From assembly GCF_025725645.1 (NCBI RefSeq), contig NZ_CP107007.1, forward strand, positions 1,736,001-1,800,000: a stretch of DNA of 64,000 bases. The letters are read 5' to 3'. Both the position numbers and the translations under genes were made by a program. Under the pieces are notes generated by a model that did no database searches, was not told the DNA's origin, and was given only the letters and a program-made list of their open reading frames with translations. The DNA comes from Halomonas sp. GD1P12. GTDB lineage: Bacteria > Pseudomonadota > Gammaproteobacteria > Pseudomonadales > Halomonadaceae. This document shows, in pieces, positions 44,146 through 52,837 of this stretch (its first letter is position 1; every line of letters starts with the position of its first letter).

Positions 44146-44793
44146 TCAGGCATCCGGGCCGTCATAGGCCATATCGAAAAAGCGCTTTTCGATGCGGCTG
44201 GCCTCGACAAAGGGCGCGCGCAGGCTCTCGAAGCTTTGGGTTTCGCCCACCCGGTTGAGCTCGCTTTTAAGAAAGTCGACCCACTGTACGAAAGCCGGCT
44301 CGTTATGGATCACGATCCAGTCGCGGTGCTCGGCGCGCTCGGGCGGCGGCGTCGGGCTTCGCTGCGCCCACTCCAGATAGAGCCACTCTGCCACCACCAG
44401 CACCACGAGAATCAGCGCGTAGTCCTGGGAGGCGCAGGCCCGGTCCATCAACTCGACGAAGGCTTGGGTCGGCTCGGCAATGGGCGGGTTGCGCCAGTGA
44501 TTTTCGGCCACACCGAGGGCCTGAAAGGAGTCGATGAAGTAGCGGTACTCGCCGCCGGCCAGCACGCTGAGCTGGCGCGCGTGGGTCAGCCGCGCCTCGG
44601 GATCATCGGCGGCGCACACCGCCGCCCCGAGTAGCCGCACGAAGCTGTCGCAAAAGCAGAAGTCCTGTACCAGGTAGCGGGCGAACACCTCGTCATCGAT
44701 GTGACCGCTCAAGAGCTCATCGACGAAACGGTGATTGACCGAGGCGTCCCAGTACGGGTTGGCCGCCTGACGCAGCCGCTGGCATAGATCCAT
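44146..44793 (-). CDS. TenA-like protein (thiaminase II superfamily), probable TenA_E type
   Basis: This 215-residue all-helical protein has the TenA pattern: LRQAANPYWDASVNHRFVDELLSGHIDDEVFARYLVQDFCFCDSFVRLLG at the start, and an acidic pair (E-W-Y/L region) in ALILVVLVVAEWLYLEWA. The classical TenA active-site cysteine region is replaced there by VVAEWLYLEWA, as in the TenA_E group, where a Glu takes over. Members act in salvage of thiamin-pyrimidine precursors. No other thiamin gene is next to it, so the exact substrate is inferred. It is a single gene on this strand. Confidence 0.8.
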   Translation of the reverse strand: MDLCQRLRQAANPYWDASVNHRFVDELLSGHIDDEVFARYLVQDFCFCDSFVRLLGAAVCAADDPEARLTHARQLSVLAGGEYRYFIDSFQALGVAENHWRNPPIAEPTQAFVELMDRACASQDYALILVVLVVAEWLYLEWAQRSPTPPPERAEHRDWIVIHNEPAFVQWVDFLKSELNRVGETQSFESLRAPFVEASRIEKRFFDMAYDGPDA

Positions 44794-45008
44794 GAGGTTA
44801 TCTCGCTGTTATCGTTTTCAAAGAGGAGTGACTGGGTAGTTTAGCGAGCAGGGCACATGATTCAAACGTGCTTGTGAGTGGGCGCCACCGCCGATCACGT
44901 TTAAAAAAACTCGCAGAATCAGTTAACTTATATTGTGTTTTGATCTATCAAGTGGGATACACCACACCGCCGGCGCTTGGGCTCGGCGTTTAATGGAGAC
45001 ACCGTTAC

Positions 45009-46868
45009 ATGGCGATCGAGGCTATCGGATTGGCCCCCAGTACGCTCATTTTCATGATACTCGCTTTGACGCTGGTCGCCTTCATTTGGGGCCGCTTTCG
45101 CTATGATGTCGTCGCCCTGGCCGCGCTATTGAGTTCGGTACTGCTGGGGCTGGTGCCCGCCGACGAGGCCTTTGCCGGTTTTGGCCACCCGGCGGTGATT
45201 ACCGTGGCGGCGGTGCTGGTGATCAGCCGCGGTTTCGAGCGCTCTGGCGTAGTGGATATCATCGCCGCCCAGGTGATGAAAGCCGGCGAGCGCCTGCTGT
45301 TGCAGCTGCTGGCACTGGTGGGCACGGTTGTGGTGCTTTCCGGCGTGATGAACAACGTCGGCGCGTTGGCGCTACTGCTGCCGGTGGCCATGCGCCTGGC
45401 GCGGGAACACAACACGTCGCCCTCGCTTTTGCTGATGCCGCTGGCGTTTGGCTCGCTGCTCGGCGGGCTCACGACGCTGATCGGCACGCCGCCCAACATC
45501 ATCATTTCCACCTACCGTGGCAACATCACCGGTGAAAACTTCAGCATGTTCAGCTTTTCACCGGTCGGCGTGGCGGTGGCGCTGGCAGGGCTTGCGTTCA
45601 TCGTGCTGCTGGGCTGGCGCCTGACGCCCAAACGCAACAGCGCCGCCGGTGCGGCGGACATGTTCGACACCGCCAACTACCTGGTCGAGCTCAAGGTCTC
45701 GCAAGAGTCCAGGGCCAACGGGCTGACGCTGCAACAGCTTCGCGACGAGCTCGACGAAACCATTCCCGTGCTGGCCGTGGTGCGCGATGACAACCGCCGG
45801 GCAGGGTACTCGTTTCACGGCGTGCTCAAACAGGGCGATATTCTGCTGCTCGAGGCGGGACCGGAGGAGCTTCAACTTCTCGAGGACAAGGCGGGCTTGA
45901 GCGCGGTCGCCGAGCTCGAGGAGGACGACCGCGAAGAGGACGAGCGCGCCGCAAAAAACGCCGATAAAGCGAGCGAGCCAGCAAAAGATGAGGCCATCGA
46001 TACCGAAGGCCTGCAACTGGTCGAGGCGGTGGTGCGAAGCGGCTCGATGATGATCAATCGCAGCGTGCGTCAGCTTCGCTTGAACCACCAGTTTGGTCTG
46101 CACCTGGTGGCCGTGGCCCGGGACGGCGGGCGCTTGAAGCAGCGCCTGCGCGACATTCGCTTTCAAACCGGCGACGTGCTGCTGCTTCAGGGCAGTGAAA
46201 AGGAGATCAACGATAGCCTCTCGTCGCTTGGGTGTTTGCCGCTGGCCAGCCGCGAGCTACACCTGGGGCAGCCGCGCAAGCTGGCGCTATCGCTGGGGAT
46301 TTTCGCCTTGGCCATCGTGTCGATGCTGTTCGATTTGCTGCCCGCGGCAGTGGCCATGAGCACGGCGGCACTGGTGTCGCTTCTGATCGGCGTGCTACCG
46401 CTGAGAGAGGGGTATAACGCCATCGACGGGCCGGTGATCGTGCTGCTGGCGGCGATGCTGCCGGTGGGCGAGGCGCTTGAAACCAGCGGCGGCGCTGATA
46501 TCATCGCCAATTCGCTGTTGTATTTTGGCGCCGAGTGGCCGGTCGTGGTGTCGCTTTGCGGGCTATTTCTGCTCTGCATGCTGCTCTCCAATATCGTCAA
46601 CAACGCCGCCGCCGCGCTTTTGATGGCCCCCATCGCGGTGAGCCTGGCCAACGGCTTCGATGTCGCGCTGGAGCCGTTTTTGATGGCGGTGGCGGTCAGC
46701 GCCTCCAGCGCGTTTTTGACGCCCATTGGACATCAGTCGAACACTCTCGTGCTTGGCCCCGGTGGCTACCGCTTCAGCGACTACTGGAAGCTTGGGCTTC
46801 CGCTGTCGCTGGTGGTGATGGTAACGGCGATTCCCGTGATTTTGCTGGTGTGGCCGCTGTCGGGCTAA
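45009..46868 (+). CDS. SLC13-family/DASS-type transporter with two RCK_C (TrkA_C) domains
   Basis: A 619-residue protein of about 12-14 hydrophobic helices split by a cytosolic insert. The N-half has SGVMNNVGALALLLPVAMRLA and TTLIGTPPNIIIST, the divalent-anion-sodium symporter type motif. Two TrkA_C/RCK_C domains lie at about 215-295 and 335-415, joined by an acidic linker (AELEEDDREEDERAAKNADKASEP). The C-half has NIVNNAAAALLMAP and TPIGHQSNTLVLGPGGYRFSDYWK, the inverted repeat of the motif. This layout fits bacterial sulfate, dicarboxylate or ion transporters of SLC13. The substrate is unknown. A DeoR-type regulator follows 79 bases later on the same strand. Confidence 0.88.
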   Translation: MAIEAIGLAPSTLIFMILALTLVAFIWGRFRYDVVALAALLSSVLLGLVPADEAFAGFGHPAVITVAAVLVISRGFERSGVVDIIAAQVMKAGERLLLQLLALVGTVVVLSGVMNNVGALALLLPVAMRLAREHNTSPSLLLMPLAFGSLLGGLTTLIGTPPNIIISTYRGNITGENFSMFSFSPVGVAVALAGLAFIVLLGWRLTPKRNSAAGAADMFDTANYLVELKVSQESRANGLTLQQLRDELDETIPVLAVVRDDNRRAGYSFHGVLKQGDILLLEAGPEELQLLEDKAGLSAVAELEEDDREEDERAAKNADKASEPAKDEAIDTEGLQLVEAVVRSGSMMINRSVRQLRLNHQFGLHLVAVARDGGRLKQRLRDIRFQTGDVLLLQGSEKEINDSLSSLGCLPLASRELHLGQPRKLALSLGIFALAIVSMLFDLLPAAVAMSTAALVSLLIGVLPLREGYNAIDGPVIVLLAAMLPVGEALETSGGADIIANSLLYFGAEWPVVVSLCGLFLLCMLLSNIVNNAAAALLMAPIAVSLANGFDVALEPFLMAVAVSASSAFLTPIGHQSNTLVLGPGGYRFSDYWKLGLPLSLVVMVTAIPVILLVWPLSG

Positions 46869-46947
46869 AGTGCTCGCGCAGGTGTAAATGCATCGTTAAA
46901 CAATAGGCGGGCATCCTGATTGCCCGCTGAATCAAAAGGCTCGGCCC

Positions 46948-47706
46948 ATGAATCAGCAACACCGCCAGGACGCCATCGTCGAACTGGTCCGCCTGCACGG
47001 CTACGTGAGTATCGAGCAGCTCACCGAGCACTTCACGGTGACGCCGCAAACCGTGCGCCGCGATCTCAATACGCTCTCGGACGAAGGGCGCATTCGCCGC
47101 GTTCACGGCGGCGCCGGGGTGGAGTCGAGCACGGTCAACACCGCCTACAGCACGCGCAAGACGCTCAACCTGGGGGAGAAGGAGCGCATTGCCCGGGCGC
47201 TGGCCGAGCAGATTCCGGATCACTCGTCGCTGTTCATCAACATCGGGACCAGCAACGAAGTGATCGCTCAGGCGCTTTTGGAGCACAAGGGCCTCGAGAT
47301 CATCACCAATAACCTCAACGTCGCGGCCATTTTGCAGCGCAAGGAGGATTTCTCGGTGATCGTTGCTGGCGGCCAGGTACGCTCTCGCGACGGCGGCATC
47401 ATCGGCGAGGCGACCATCGATTTCATCAACCAGTTCAAGGTCGACGTGGGCGTCATCGGTATCAGCGGTATCGACGAAGATGGCTCGCTTTTGGAGTTCG
47501 ATTATCAGGAAGTACGGGTCGCCCAGGCGATCATCGCCAACTCGCGCCGGGTGTATCTGGCCGCGGACCACTCCAAGTTTCACCGCAATCCGGTCGTGCG
47601 TCAGGGCAATATCGCCCAGCTCGATGCGCTATTCACCGACCGCCGCCCCCCGGAGCCGATCGTCAAGCTTTTGAGCGAACACGGCGTGGCGCTGCATATC
47701 GCCTGA
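46948..47706 (+). CDS. glpR: DeoR/GlpR-family transcriptional repressor
   Basis: A 252-residue DeoR-type regulator. The HTH is RQDAIVELVRLHGYVSIEQLTEHFTVTPQTVRRDLNTLSDEGRIRRVHGG (residues 6-56), identical in pattern to GlpR. The ligand domain shows IPDHSSLFINIGTSNEVIAQALLEHKGLEIITNN and VIAGGQVRSRDGGIIGEATIDFI. It should bind glycerol-3-phosphate. Two GlpR-like operators over the glpD promoter lie 2.5 kb downstream on the other strand, which supports the name. The gene follows the SLC13 carrier on the same strand and is closed by a terminator at 47807-47831. Confidence 0.85.
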   Translation: MNQQHRQDAIVELVRLHGYVSIEQLTEHFTVTPQTVRRDLNTLSDEGRIRRVHGGAGVESSTVNTAYSTRKTLNLGEKERIARALAEQIPDHSSLFINIGTSNEVIAQALLEHKGLEIITNNLNVAAILQRKEDFSVIVAGGQVRSRDGGIIGEATIDFINQFKVDVGVIGISGIDEDGSLLEFDYQEVRVAQAIIANSRRVYLAADHSKFHRNPVVRQGNIAQLDALFTDRRPPEPIVKLLSEHGVALHIA

Positions 47707-47806
47707 ACCTACCCACATTTCACTTTGATAGCGTGTCCTGACTTCAAAAGGTCAGGGCCGTCACGCCCAGCCGTCTGTTTAAATAAATAGCGCTTTTTTA
47801 TTCAGG

Positions 47807-47831
47807 GCCGCGACAAAGATCGCGGCTTTTT
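47807..47831 (+). terminator. Rho-independent terminator after glpR
   Basis: GCCGCGA and TCGCGGC pair around a six-base loop and are followed by five T. It lies 100 bases after the glpR stop codon. Confidence 0.85.
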
Positions 47832-48143
47832 CGTTCGACGTTATGCCGACTAACGCCGCGTAAAAGGGCCGAAACGTTCGATAATACGCTCGTTTGAAAA
47901 CGGCTGACACGATAAACGCGAAGTACGACACTCTGTCGTTTAACTACAACCAGAGACCCTGCCAATGGCGGATTGTTGGCCAAACGAGGCTCGACCATAG
48001 TCACACCATGGCTTTGAAACACCAACCCTTTCAAAGCCCGGCGCGCCTACTTAACCGGTCAATGCGTGCCAGCACGGCACCGCGAGGTCTACCGCCTGCG
48101 GCGTCTGCGCCCACCCTTAGGCGCTTATAAGCTCATTAGCCGA

Positions 48144-48194
48144 CAGTGATAAAACAGACACAGTGATAAAACAAACACAGTAATAAAACAAACA
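48144..48194 (+). repeat. 17-bp tandem repeat, three units, abutting a ribosome-binding site
   Basis: Three units of the form CAGTGATAAAACARACA lie head to tail, with one or two changes between copies. The last unit ends exactly at the AGAGGTGG ribosome-binding site of the following small gene. In some frames each unit carries TGA or TAA stops, so it is not coding. Confidence 0.85.
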
Positions 48195-48204
48195 GAGGTG
48201 GTTT

Positions 48205-48429
48205 ATGAACTGCATCGAACTCACTCAGCAGGCCGACCGTATCGCCAGCACGTTCAGCAAGCAGGAACTGGCCAAACTGGTGCTGGCGCTCAAATGTCAA
48301 GGCGAGTCGCTTCAGCAGGCGGTCGAGGTGATCGACACGATCGACACCCGCGCAGGCTACTCGATGGAACAGGCCTGGGAGGAGGTACTCGCCCAGGATT
48401 CGCAGCTGATTATCGAAGACGAAGAGTAG
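48205..48429 (+). CDS. Small acidic protein of unknown function
   Basis: This 74-residue protein starts with ATG four bases after AGAGGTGG. It is wholly helical in pattern: NCIELTQQADRIASTFSKQELAKLVLALKCQGESLQQAVEVIDTIDTRAGYSMEQAWEEVLAQ, ending with an acidic run (DSQLIIEDEE). I do not recognise a family. Three 17-bp tandem repeats precede it and a strong terminator follows, so it is an independent transcription unit, which favours a real gene. The LTQQADRIASTFSKQEL region could form a coiled-coil or a helix-turn-helix-like bundle. Confidence 0.65.
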   Translation: MNCIELTQQADRIASTFSKQELAKLVLALKCQGESLQQAVEVIDTIDTRAGYSMEQAWEEVLAQDSQLIIEDEE

Positions 48430-48437
48430 CGCCTTTG

Positions 48438-48474
48438 AACGAGAAAGCCCCCGCGAGGGGGCTTTCTCGTTTTT
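48438..48474 (+). terminator. Rho-independent terminator after the small gene
   Basis: A 15-bp stem (48438-48452 with 48457-48471) and GCGA loop are followed by a T-run to 48474. It lies nine bases after the stop codon and may also serve the convergent glpD gene. Confidence 0.93.
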
Positions 48475-48487
48475 ACCGATAACGCCG

Positions 48488-50143
48488 TTATTCGGCCAGA
48501 GCGGCTTCCGAGCGCGGGGCGTTGGGGCGGGTCGTATCCGGGTTCTTGGCGAAATAGGTATCGAGCCGGGTCTGGGCCTGGTCGCCGAACAGCACCTCAC
48601 AGGCTTTTTTGAGCCCCTCGGAGTTCATCAGCTCGTCGCGGTGAACCACCAGCGATACCTTGGCGCGCCGGCGCAGAAAGTCCTCGAGTTCGGTGATCAT
48701 CTCGTGATCGCGGGCGTACTCGAGCTCGCAGCGGACGTACTCGGTCTTGTCGATCAGAATTTCCGCCTGGCTGGGGTCAGCCTTGATTTTTTCCAGCAGG
48801 CCAAAGGCGTCGTTGCCGTAGCGCCGCCACAGCCGCGACGAGAGCTTCTCGTTGGACGTGGCCGGCGTCAGCGCGTCGAGTTTCGCGTCGCGGGCTTGCT
48901 GCATGAACGATGCCTTCACCTTGTCATCCGGCTCGCCGTACCAGCGCGTGGCGGGGGCGCCAAGCGTTACCCCGAGCTTTTGCACTTCGTCACTGATCTC
49001 CTCACCCACGTTCAAACAGTCGGTCAACTTGCCGCCAAAAATACTGATATGGGCGGTGGATTCGTGAGTGTCGATCACGTGCTTGCGCGAGAGCTGCAAA
49101 AAGTCGCGGCTCTGGCCCTTGTCCGCCTTGACCGCCAGCGGGCGCACGCCGCAGCGGGTGGAGATGATGTCCTTTTCGGTCAGCGGCGTTTCGAGGCTCA
49201 AGCGTGCATTGATGTTCTCGAGCACGAACGCGATGTCTTCCTGCGTGACCTCCGGGTACGGGTTCTCCATGTGGGTATCGGTGGTGCCGATGCAGGTGCG
49301 GTTCCCCATGGGGATGACGAAAAACAGCCGGCCGTCGTTGGCGAAAAATGCCAGCACCCGCTTTTGCTCGGTGAGCTGCGGCACGATCAAATGAATGCCC
49401 TTGGAGTAGAGGTGCTGGTGCGAGGTGGACTGCTTCGTCAGCGCGTTGTGCTCATCGACCCAAGGGCCGGCGGCATTGATCAGCACTTTTGAGCGGATGT
49501 TGAAGGTATCGCCGGTCATCACGTCGCGCGCGCGGGTCACCCAACACCCGTTTTCGCGCTCGGCACCCAATGATTCGACGTAGTTGGCCGCCACCGCGCC
49601 GAAGGTCATTGCCTGGCGCACGAAATTGAAAACGAAGCGGGCGTCGTTGTCGTAGAGATACGCATCGGAGTACTCGAAGCCCCCAACGGCGTTTTCAGTG
49701 TCGATGATGGCCTCTTCCTGCTTGATGTTCTTTGGCGACAGCAGGCGGGGTCGCTTCGTAAAACCGTTACCCATCAGCCAGTAGAGCCAGGTACCCGCCC
49801 ATAGATAACGCGGCGAGTGGCGAAAGCCCTTGGAGATAGTCGTGAGAAAGCGGATCTCCTTGACCGTAGAAGGGTAGCTCTTGATCAGGTGATTGCGGCT
49901 TTTACAGAGCTTTCGCACCAGCGCGAAGTCGTTGCTCTCCATGTACTTGATGCCACCCCACACCAGATTCGAGGAGTGCATGCTGGTGCTGCCGGCGAAG
50001 TCGCCGCGGTCGATCACCGCCACTTTCGCGCCTTTACCCGCGAGCGCCGAGGCGGCGGCGGCGCCGTTGATGCCGCCGCCGATGATCAGCACGTCATACT
50101 CTTCACTTGGCAGCTTTTCGAGATTCTGAGTTCGAAGCGTCAT
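48488..50143 (-). CDS. glpD: Aerobic glycerol-3-phosphate dehydrogenase
   Basis: A 551-residue FAD-dependent enzyme. The dinucleotide motif GGGINGAAAASALAGKG starts at residue 22 after YDVLIIG. The glpD signatures SSNLVWGGIKYMESND and GVRPLAVK are present, with the family C-terminal domain from about 410. ATG 50143 is chosen because MTLRTQNLEKLPSEEYDVLIIGGG is the normal start; the frame is open upstream into the promoter. It oxidises glycerol-3-phosphate to DHAP at the inner membrane and feeds quinone. The promoter and two tandem GlpR operators lie 48-92 bases upstream. glpF and glpK are not in the window. Confidence 0.92.
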   Translation of the reverse strand: MTLRTQNLEKLPSEEYDVLIIGGGINGAAAASALAGKGAKVAVIDRGDFAGSTSMHSSNLVWGGIKYMESNDFALVRKLCKSRNHLIKSYPSTVKEIRFLTTISKGFRHSPRYLWAGTWLYWLMGNGFTKRPRLLSPKNIKQEEAIIDTENAVGGFEYSDAYLYDNDARFVFNFVRQAMTFGAVAANYVESLGAERENGCWVTRARDVMTGDTFNIRSKVLINAAGPWVDEHNALTKQSTSHQHLYSKGIHLIVPQLTEQKRVLAFFANDGRLFFVIPMGNRTCIGTTDTHMENPYPEVTQEDIAFVLENINARLSLETPLTEKDIISTRCGVRPLAVKADKGQSRDFLQLSRKHVIDTHESTAHISIFGGKLTDCLNVGEEISDEVQKLGVTLGAPATRWYGEPDDKVKASFMQQARDAKLDALTPATSNEKLSSRLWRRYGNDAFGLLEKIKADPSQAEILIDKTEYVRCELEYARDHEMITELEDFLRRRAKVSLVVHRDELMNSEGLKKACEVLFGDQAQTRLDTYFAKNPDTTRPNAPRSEAALAE

Positions 50144-50190
50144 GGCGAATTCCGTTGGGTCGAAAGCGCGAACGTGGATACGTCGCTTGA

Positions 50191-50210
50191 TATTTTCAAT
50201 AACGAAACTA
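50191..50210. promoter_or_regulatory. GlpR-like operator, promoter-proximal copy
   Basis: TATTTTCAATAACGAAACTA matches the E. coli GlpR consensus WATKYTCGWWWWCGAMCATW (from memory) at 17 of 20 positions. It overlaps the start-site side of the glpD -10 element. Confidence 0.65.
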
Positions 50211-50235
50211 TAGATGATCGTTTTCGAACATTCAA
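50207..50235 (-). promoter_or_regulatory. glpD promoter
   Basis: On the minus strand, TTGAAT (-35, 50235-50230) and TATAGT (-10, 50212-50207) are separated by exactly 17 bases. Both GlpR-like sites overlap it. Confidence 0.7.
50213..50232. promoter_or_regulatory. GlpR-like operator, upstream copy
   Basis: GATGATCGTTTTCGAACATT agrees with the GlpR consensus at 18 of 20 positions and fills the spacer of the glpD promoter. Its centre is 22 bases from that of the other copy, two helical turns, so the two repressor tetramer halves would lie on one face of the DNA. Confidence 0.7.
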
Positions 50236-50271
50236 CGCGTTTGACACGCGCAAATGCCAAGCGAAAGGCAT

Positions 50272-50296
50272 AAAAAAAGCCGGCCCAGGGCCGGCT
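50272..50296 (-). terminator. Rho-independent terminator of fadE
   Basis: On the minus strand the stem AGCCGGC/GCCGGCT (five-base loop) is followed by seven T (A at 50272-50278 on the plus strand), 21 bases beyond the fadE stop. Confidence 0.88.
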
Positions 50297-50317
50297 AGAG
50301 ATTCGATAAAAGAGGTG

Positions 50318-52807
50318 TTACTTGACGCTCTCCTCGGCATTGACCGGCGGCGCCTTGGGCGCAGCGGGATTGTGATCGATCAGGGTGGACTTGTCGGTGG
50401 CGAACTCGTTATAGGCGAAATCGTCCACGGTGAGCATCTCCAGCACCTCTTTCTCGAAAGTGCGCATGAATTCGGCGTCTTCCTGACTGACGATGCCTGC
50501 TTCCAGACCCGCTTCGACCCGGGCTTCCGGATGCAGCGCGGTTTGCGCGATCTCGCCCTTGGCGTAGGCCTTGTTGACCGTGCGGTAGATCTTCTCGGCG
50601 CGCTCGTACTCCACCAGCAGCGCGTTGTAACGCGCCAGGGGGTTGCGCTGTTCGCCGTCGTCCTGGTCCCAGGTATTGCGCAGCAGTTTGGTGCGCAGTG
50701 CGCTGTGGGTGGATACACGATGGGCGATATCGCGGGCGAAATCGTCGTGGGGTTTGTTCCAGCGACGGCCCAACGGCATCACCACAATGTTTAGCACCTT
50801 GCCCAGCGCGCGATTGGGCAGGTTGTCGAAAATCTCGACAAAGGCCTGCTCGGCGCGGTGCAGCAAGAAGCGGCAGCTATAGTGCAGCAGTGACTCTTCA
50901 CCTGCGACCTTGTCGCCGGCCTGCCACTGCTTGAGTACCATGGAGGCGAGATACAGGTTGGAAAGCACGTCGCCCAGGCGCGCCGAGATCATCTCGCGCT
51001 TTTTGAGCGCCGACCCCAGGCTTGCCATGGCAGCGTCGGCGCACAGGCCAAAGCCTGCGGACAGGCGTGCGATGTCCTGGGCGTAGGCGGCGGCGGGAGC
51101 ATCGAACGGCACCGAAGGCTTGCCGATGCCGATTCCCAGCGTCAGCGCGCGCGCGGCGTTGCCGAAGATCAGCCCGGCGTGCTTGAAGAACGCCGTGTCG
51201 AAAGCCTTGACGTCGTTTGCGTCCTTGGCGGCGAGTTCATCGAGTACGTAGGGGTGGCAGCGAATCGCGCCCTGACCGAAGATCATCAGGTTACGCGTCA
51301 TGATGTTGGCGCCCTCCACGGTGATCGCCACCGGGTTGGCGCTGTAGCCGATCCCCAGATAGTTACGCGGGCCGAGCGTGACCGCCTTACCGCCGTGCAC
51401 GTCCATGGCGTGGCTTAGAATTTCACGCTGGAACTCGGTGAGCTGGCTTTTTAGAATCGCCGAGGGCACCGCAGGCTTTTCGCCGTGGTCGATCAGGTTA
51501 GCGGTTTGATACACCGTGGCCTGGGCGATGTAGCCAAGCGCAGCCATTTTGGCCAGCGGCTCTTGCACGCCTTCCATTTCCGCAACAGGAACGTTGAACT
51601 GACGACGGACGCGCGTAAAACCGCCGCTCCAGCCCAGCGCGTAGCGTGCGGTGCCGGTAGCGCCCGAGGGCAGGGTGATGCAGCGTCCGATAGACAGGCA
51701 CTCGACCAGCATGCGCCAGCCCTGGCCGATCATGTCCTGGCCGCCGATGATGGTATCCAGCGGCACGAACACGTCCACGCCCTTGATCGGGCCGTTCATG
51801 AAGGGGCTGCCGATCGGGTGGTGACGCCGGCCGATCTCCATGCCCTCGGTGTCGCGGGGAATGAGTGCCAGCGTGATGCCGCGATCTTCTTCGTCACCGA
51901 GAAGTTTTTCCGGATCGAACAGGCGAAACGCCAAGCCTACTACGGTGGCGATCGGTGCCAGGGTAATCCAGCGCTTCTCGAATGTCAGCTTGATGCCCAG
52001 TACTTCCTTGCCGTCGACGGTCTGCTTGCACACCACGCCGGTGTCCGGCAGTGAGGTGGCATCCGACCCCGCCCGAGGGCCGGTCAGGCCGAAGCAGGGG
52101 ATTTCACGGCCGTCGGCCAGGCGCGGCAGGTAATGATTCTTCTGCTCTTCGGTGCCGTACTTCATCAAAAGCTCACCCGGGCCGAGCGAGTTGGGCACGC
52201 CCACGGTGACCATCAGGGTTTCATTGGCGGAGAGCTTTTGCAGCGCCATGGACTGCGCCTTGGCGGAAAAACCAAGACCGCCGTACTCCTTGGGAATGAT
52301 CATCCCGAAAAAGCGTTCTTTCTTCAGGAAGTCCCAAAGCTGCTGAGGCAGGTCGGCGCGCTCGATGGAAATGTCCCAGGCGTTACACATGCCGGCAGCG
52401 GTGGCGCACTGGTTATCCAGAAACGCCTGTTCGTCCTCGCGCAGGCCCTCGTCCTTATAGCTTAGAAGGGCGTTCCAGTCCGGCTTGCCGGAAAAGAGCT
52501 GGCCGTCCCAGGACACGCTGCCGGCCTCGAGCGCGGTACGCTCGGTGTCGGACACTTTCGGTGCCACCTTTTTGAACATGCCAAAAACGCGCGGCGTAAG
52601 CCACAGCCTTCTCAGCGCCGGCAAACCCGCTGCCGCCACGCCAAGCGCTACCAGCAGAAGAAGAAAGCCGATGACCGGGGCGTCGAACACCAGCCCGATT
52701 AGGCCAAGCACGGCCAACACCCCGACGGCCGGCGCCGCGCCGGCCTCCCGGCGCATCACGACGAGCAGGCCCACGATGGCCAGCACGATCAGCAGTAGCG
52801 TGAGCAT
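50318..52807 (-). CDS. fadE: Acyl-CoA dehydrogenase FadE (membrane-anchored, long form)
   Basis: An 829-residue protein close to E. coli FadE (814). Two hydrophobic segments (residues 2-18 and about 26-65) are followed by the acyl-CoA dehydrogenase core with the YGGLGFSAKAQSMAL and CFGLTGPRAGSDATSLPDTG motifs, the FAD-binding region, and the long FadE C-terminal extension (HRVSTHSALRTKLLRNTWDQDDGEQRNPLARYNALL). The start ATG lies just before the first helix. It makes the first double bond in beta-oxidation of fatty acyl-CoA. Two PsrA/FadR-like half-palindromes lie upstream, so acyl-CoA-responsive repression is likely. Confidence 0.93.
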   Translation of the reverse strand: MLTLLLIVLAIVGLLVVMRREAGAAPAVGVLAVLGLIGLVFDAPVIGFLLLLVALGVAAAGLPALRRLWLTPRVFGMFKKVAPKVSDTERTALEAGSVSWDGQLFSGKPDWNALLSYKDEGLREDEQAFLDNQCATAAGMCNAWDISIERADLPQQLWDFLKKERFFGMIIPKEYGGLGFSAKAQSMALQKLSANETLMVTVGVPNSLGPGELLMKYGTEEQKNHYLPRLADGREIPCFGLTGPRAGSDATSLPDTGVVCKQTVDGKEVLGIKLTFEKRWITLAPIATVVGLAFRLFDPEKLLGDEEDRGITLALIPRDTEGMEIGRRHHPIGSPFMNGPIKGVDVFVPLDTIIGGQDMIGQGWRMLVECLSIGRCITLPSGATGTARYALGWSGGFTRVRRQFNVPVAEMEGVQEPLAKMAALGYIAQATVYQTANLIDHGEKPAVPSAILKSQLTEFQREILSHAMDVHGGKAVTLGPRNYLGIGYSANPVAITVEGANIMTRNLMIFGQGAIRCHPYVLDELAAKDANDVKAFDTAFFKHAGLIFGNAARALTLGIGIGKPSVPFDAPAAAYAQDIARLSAGFGLCADAAMASLGSALKKREMISARLGDVLSNLYLASMVLKQWQAGDKVAGEESLLHYSCRFLLHRAEQAFVEIFDNLPNRALGKVLNIVVMPLGRRWNKPHDDFARDIAHRVSTHSALRTKLLRNTWDQDDGEQRNPLARYNALLVEYERAEKIYRTVNKAYAKGEIAQTALHPEARVEAGLEAGIVSQEDAEFMRTFEKEVLEMLTVDDFAYNEFATDKSTLIDHNPAAPKAPPVNAEESVK

Positions 52808-52837
52808 AGAATCTCTCCATATCGTTTATAAGGATTA

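Larger units (their letters stand above)
47707..48204. other. Intergenic region after glpR
   Basis: 498 bases with no recognised gene. They hold the terminator at 47807-47831, a short palindrome (ACGACA-CTC-TGTCGT at 47925-47939) of unknown role, and the 17-bp tandem repeat before the next small gene. I found no coding pattern in the middle part. Confidence 0.5.

Noticed and set aside
46187..46726. A 179-codon minus-strand frame opposite the SLC13 carrier
   Set aside because: Ser/Ala-rich shadow frame of a membrane protein gene, without ribosome site or domain pattern.
47871..47900. A further GlpR-like half-site (AACGTTCGAT) after glpR
   Set aside because: Only one half matches; the other half does not, and no gene it could control follows.
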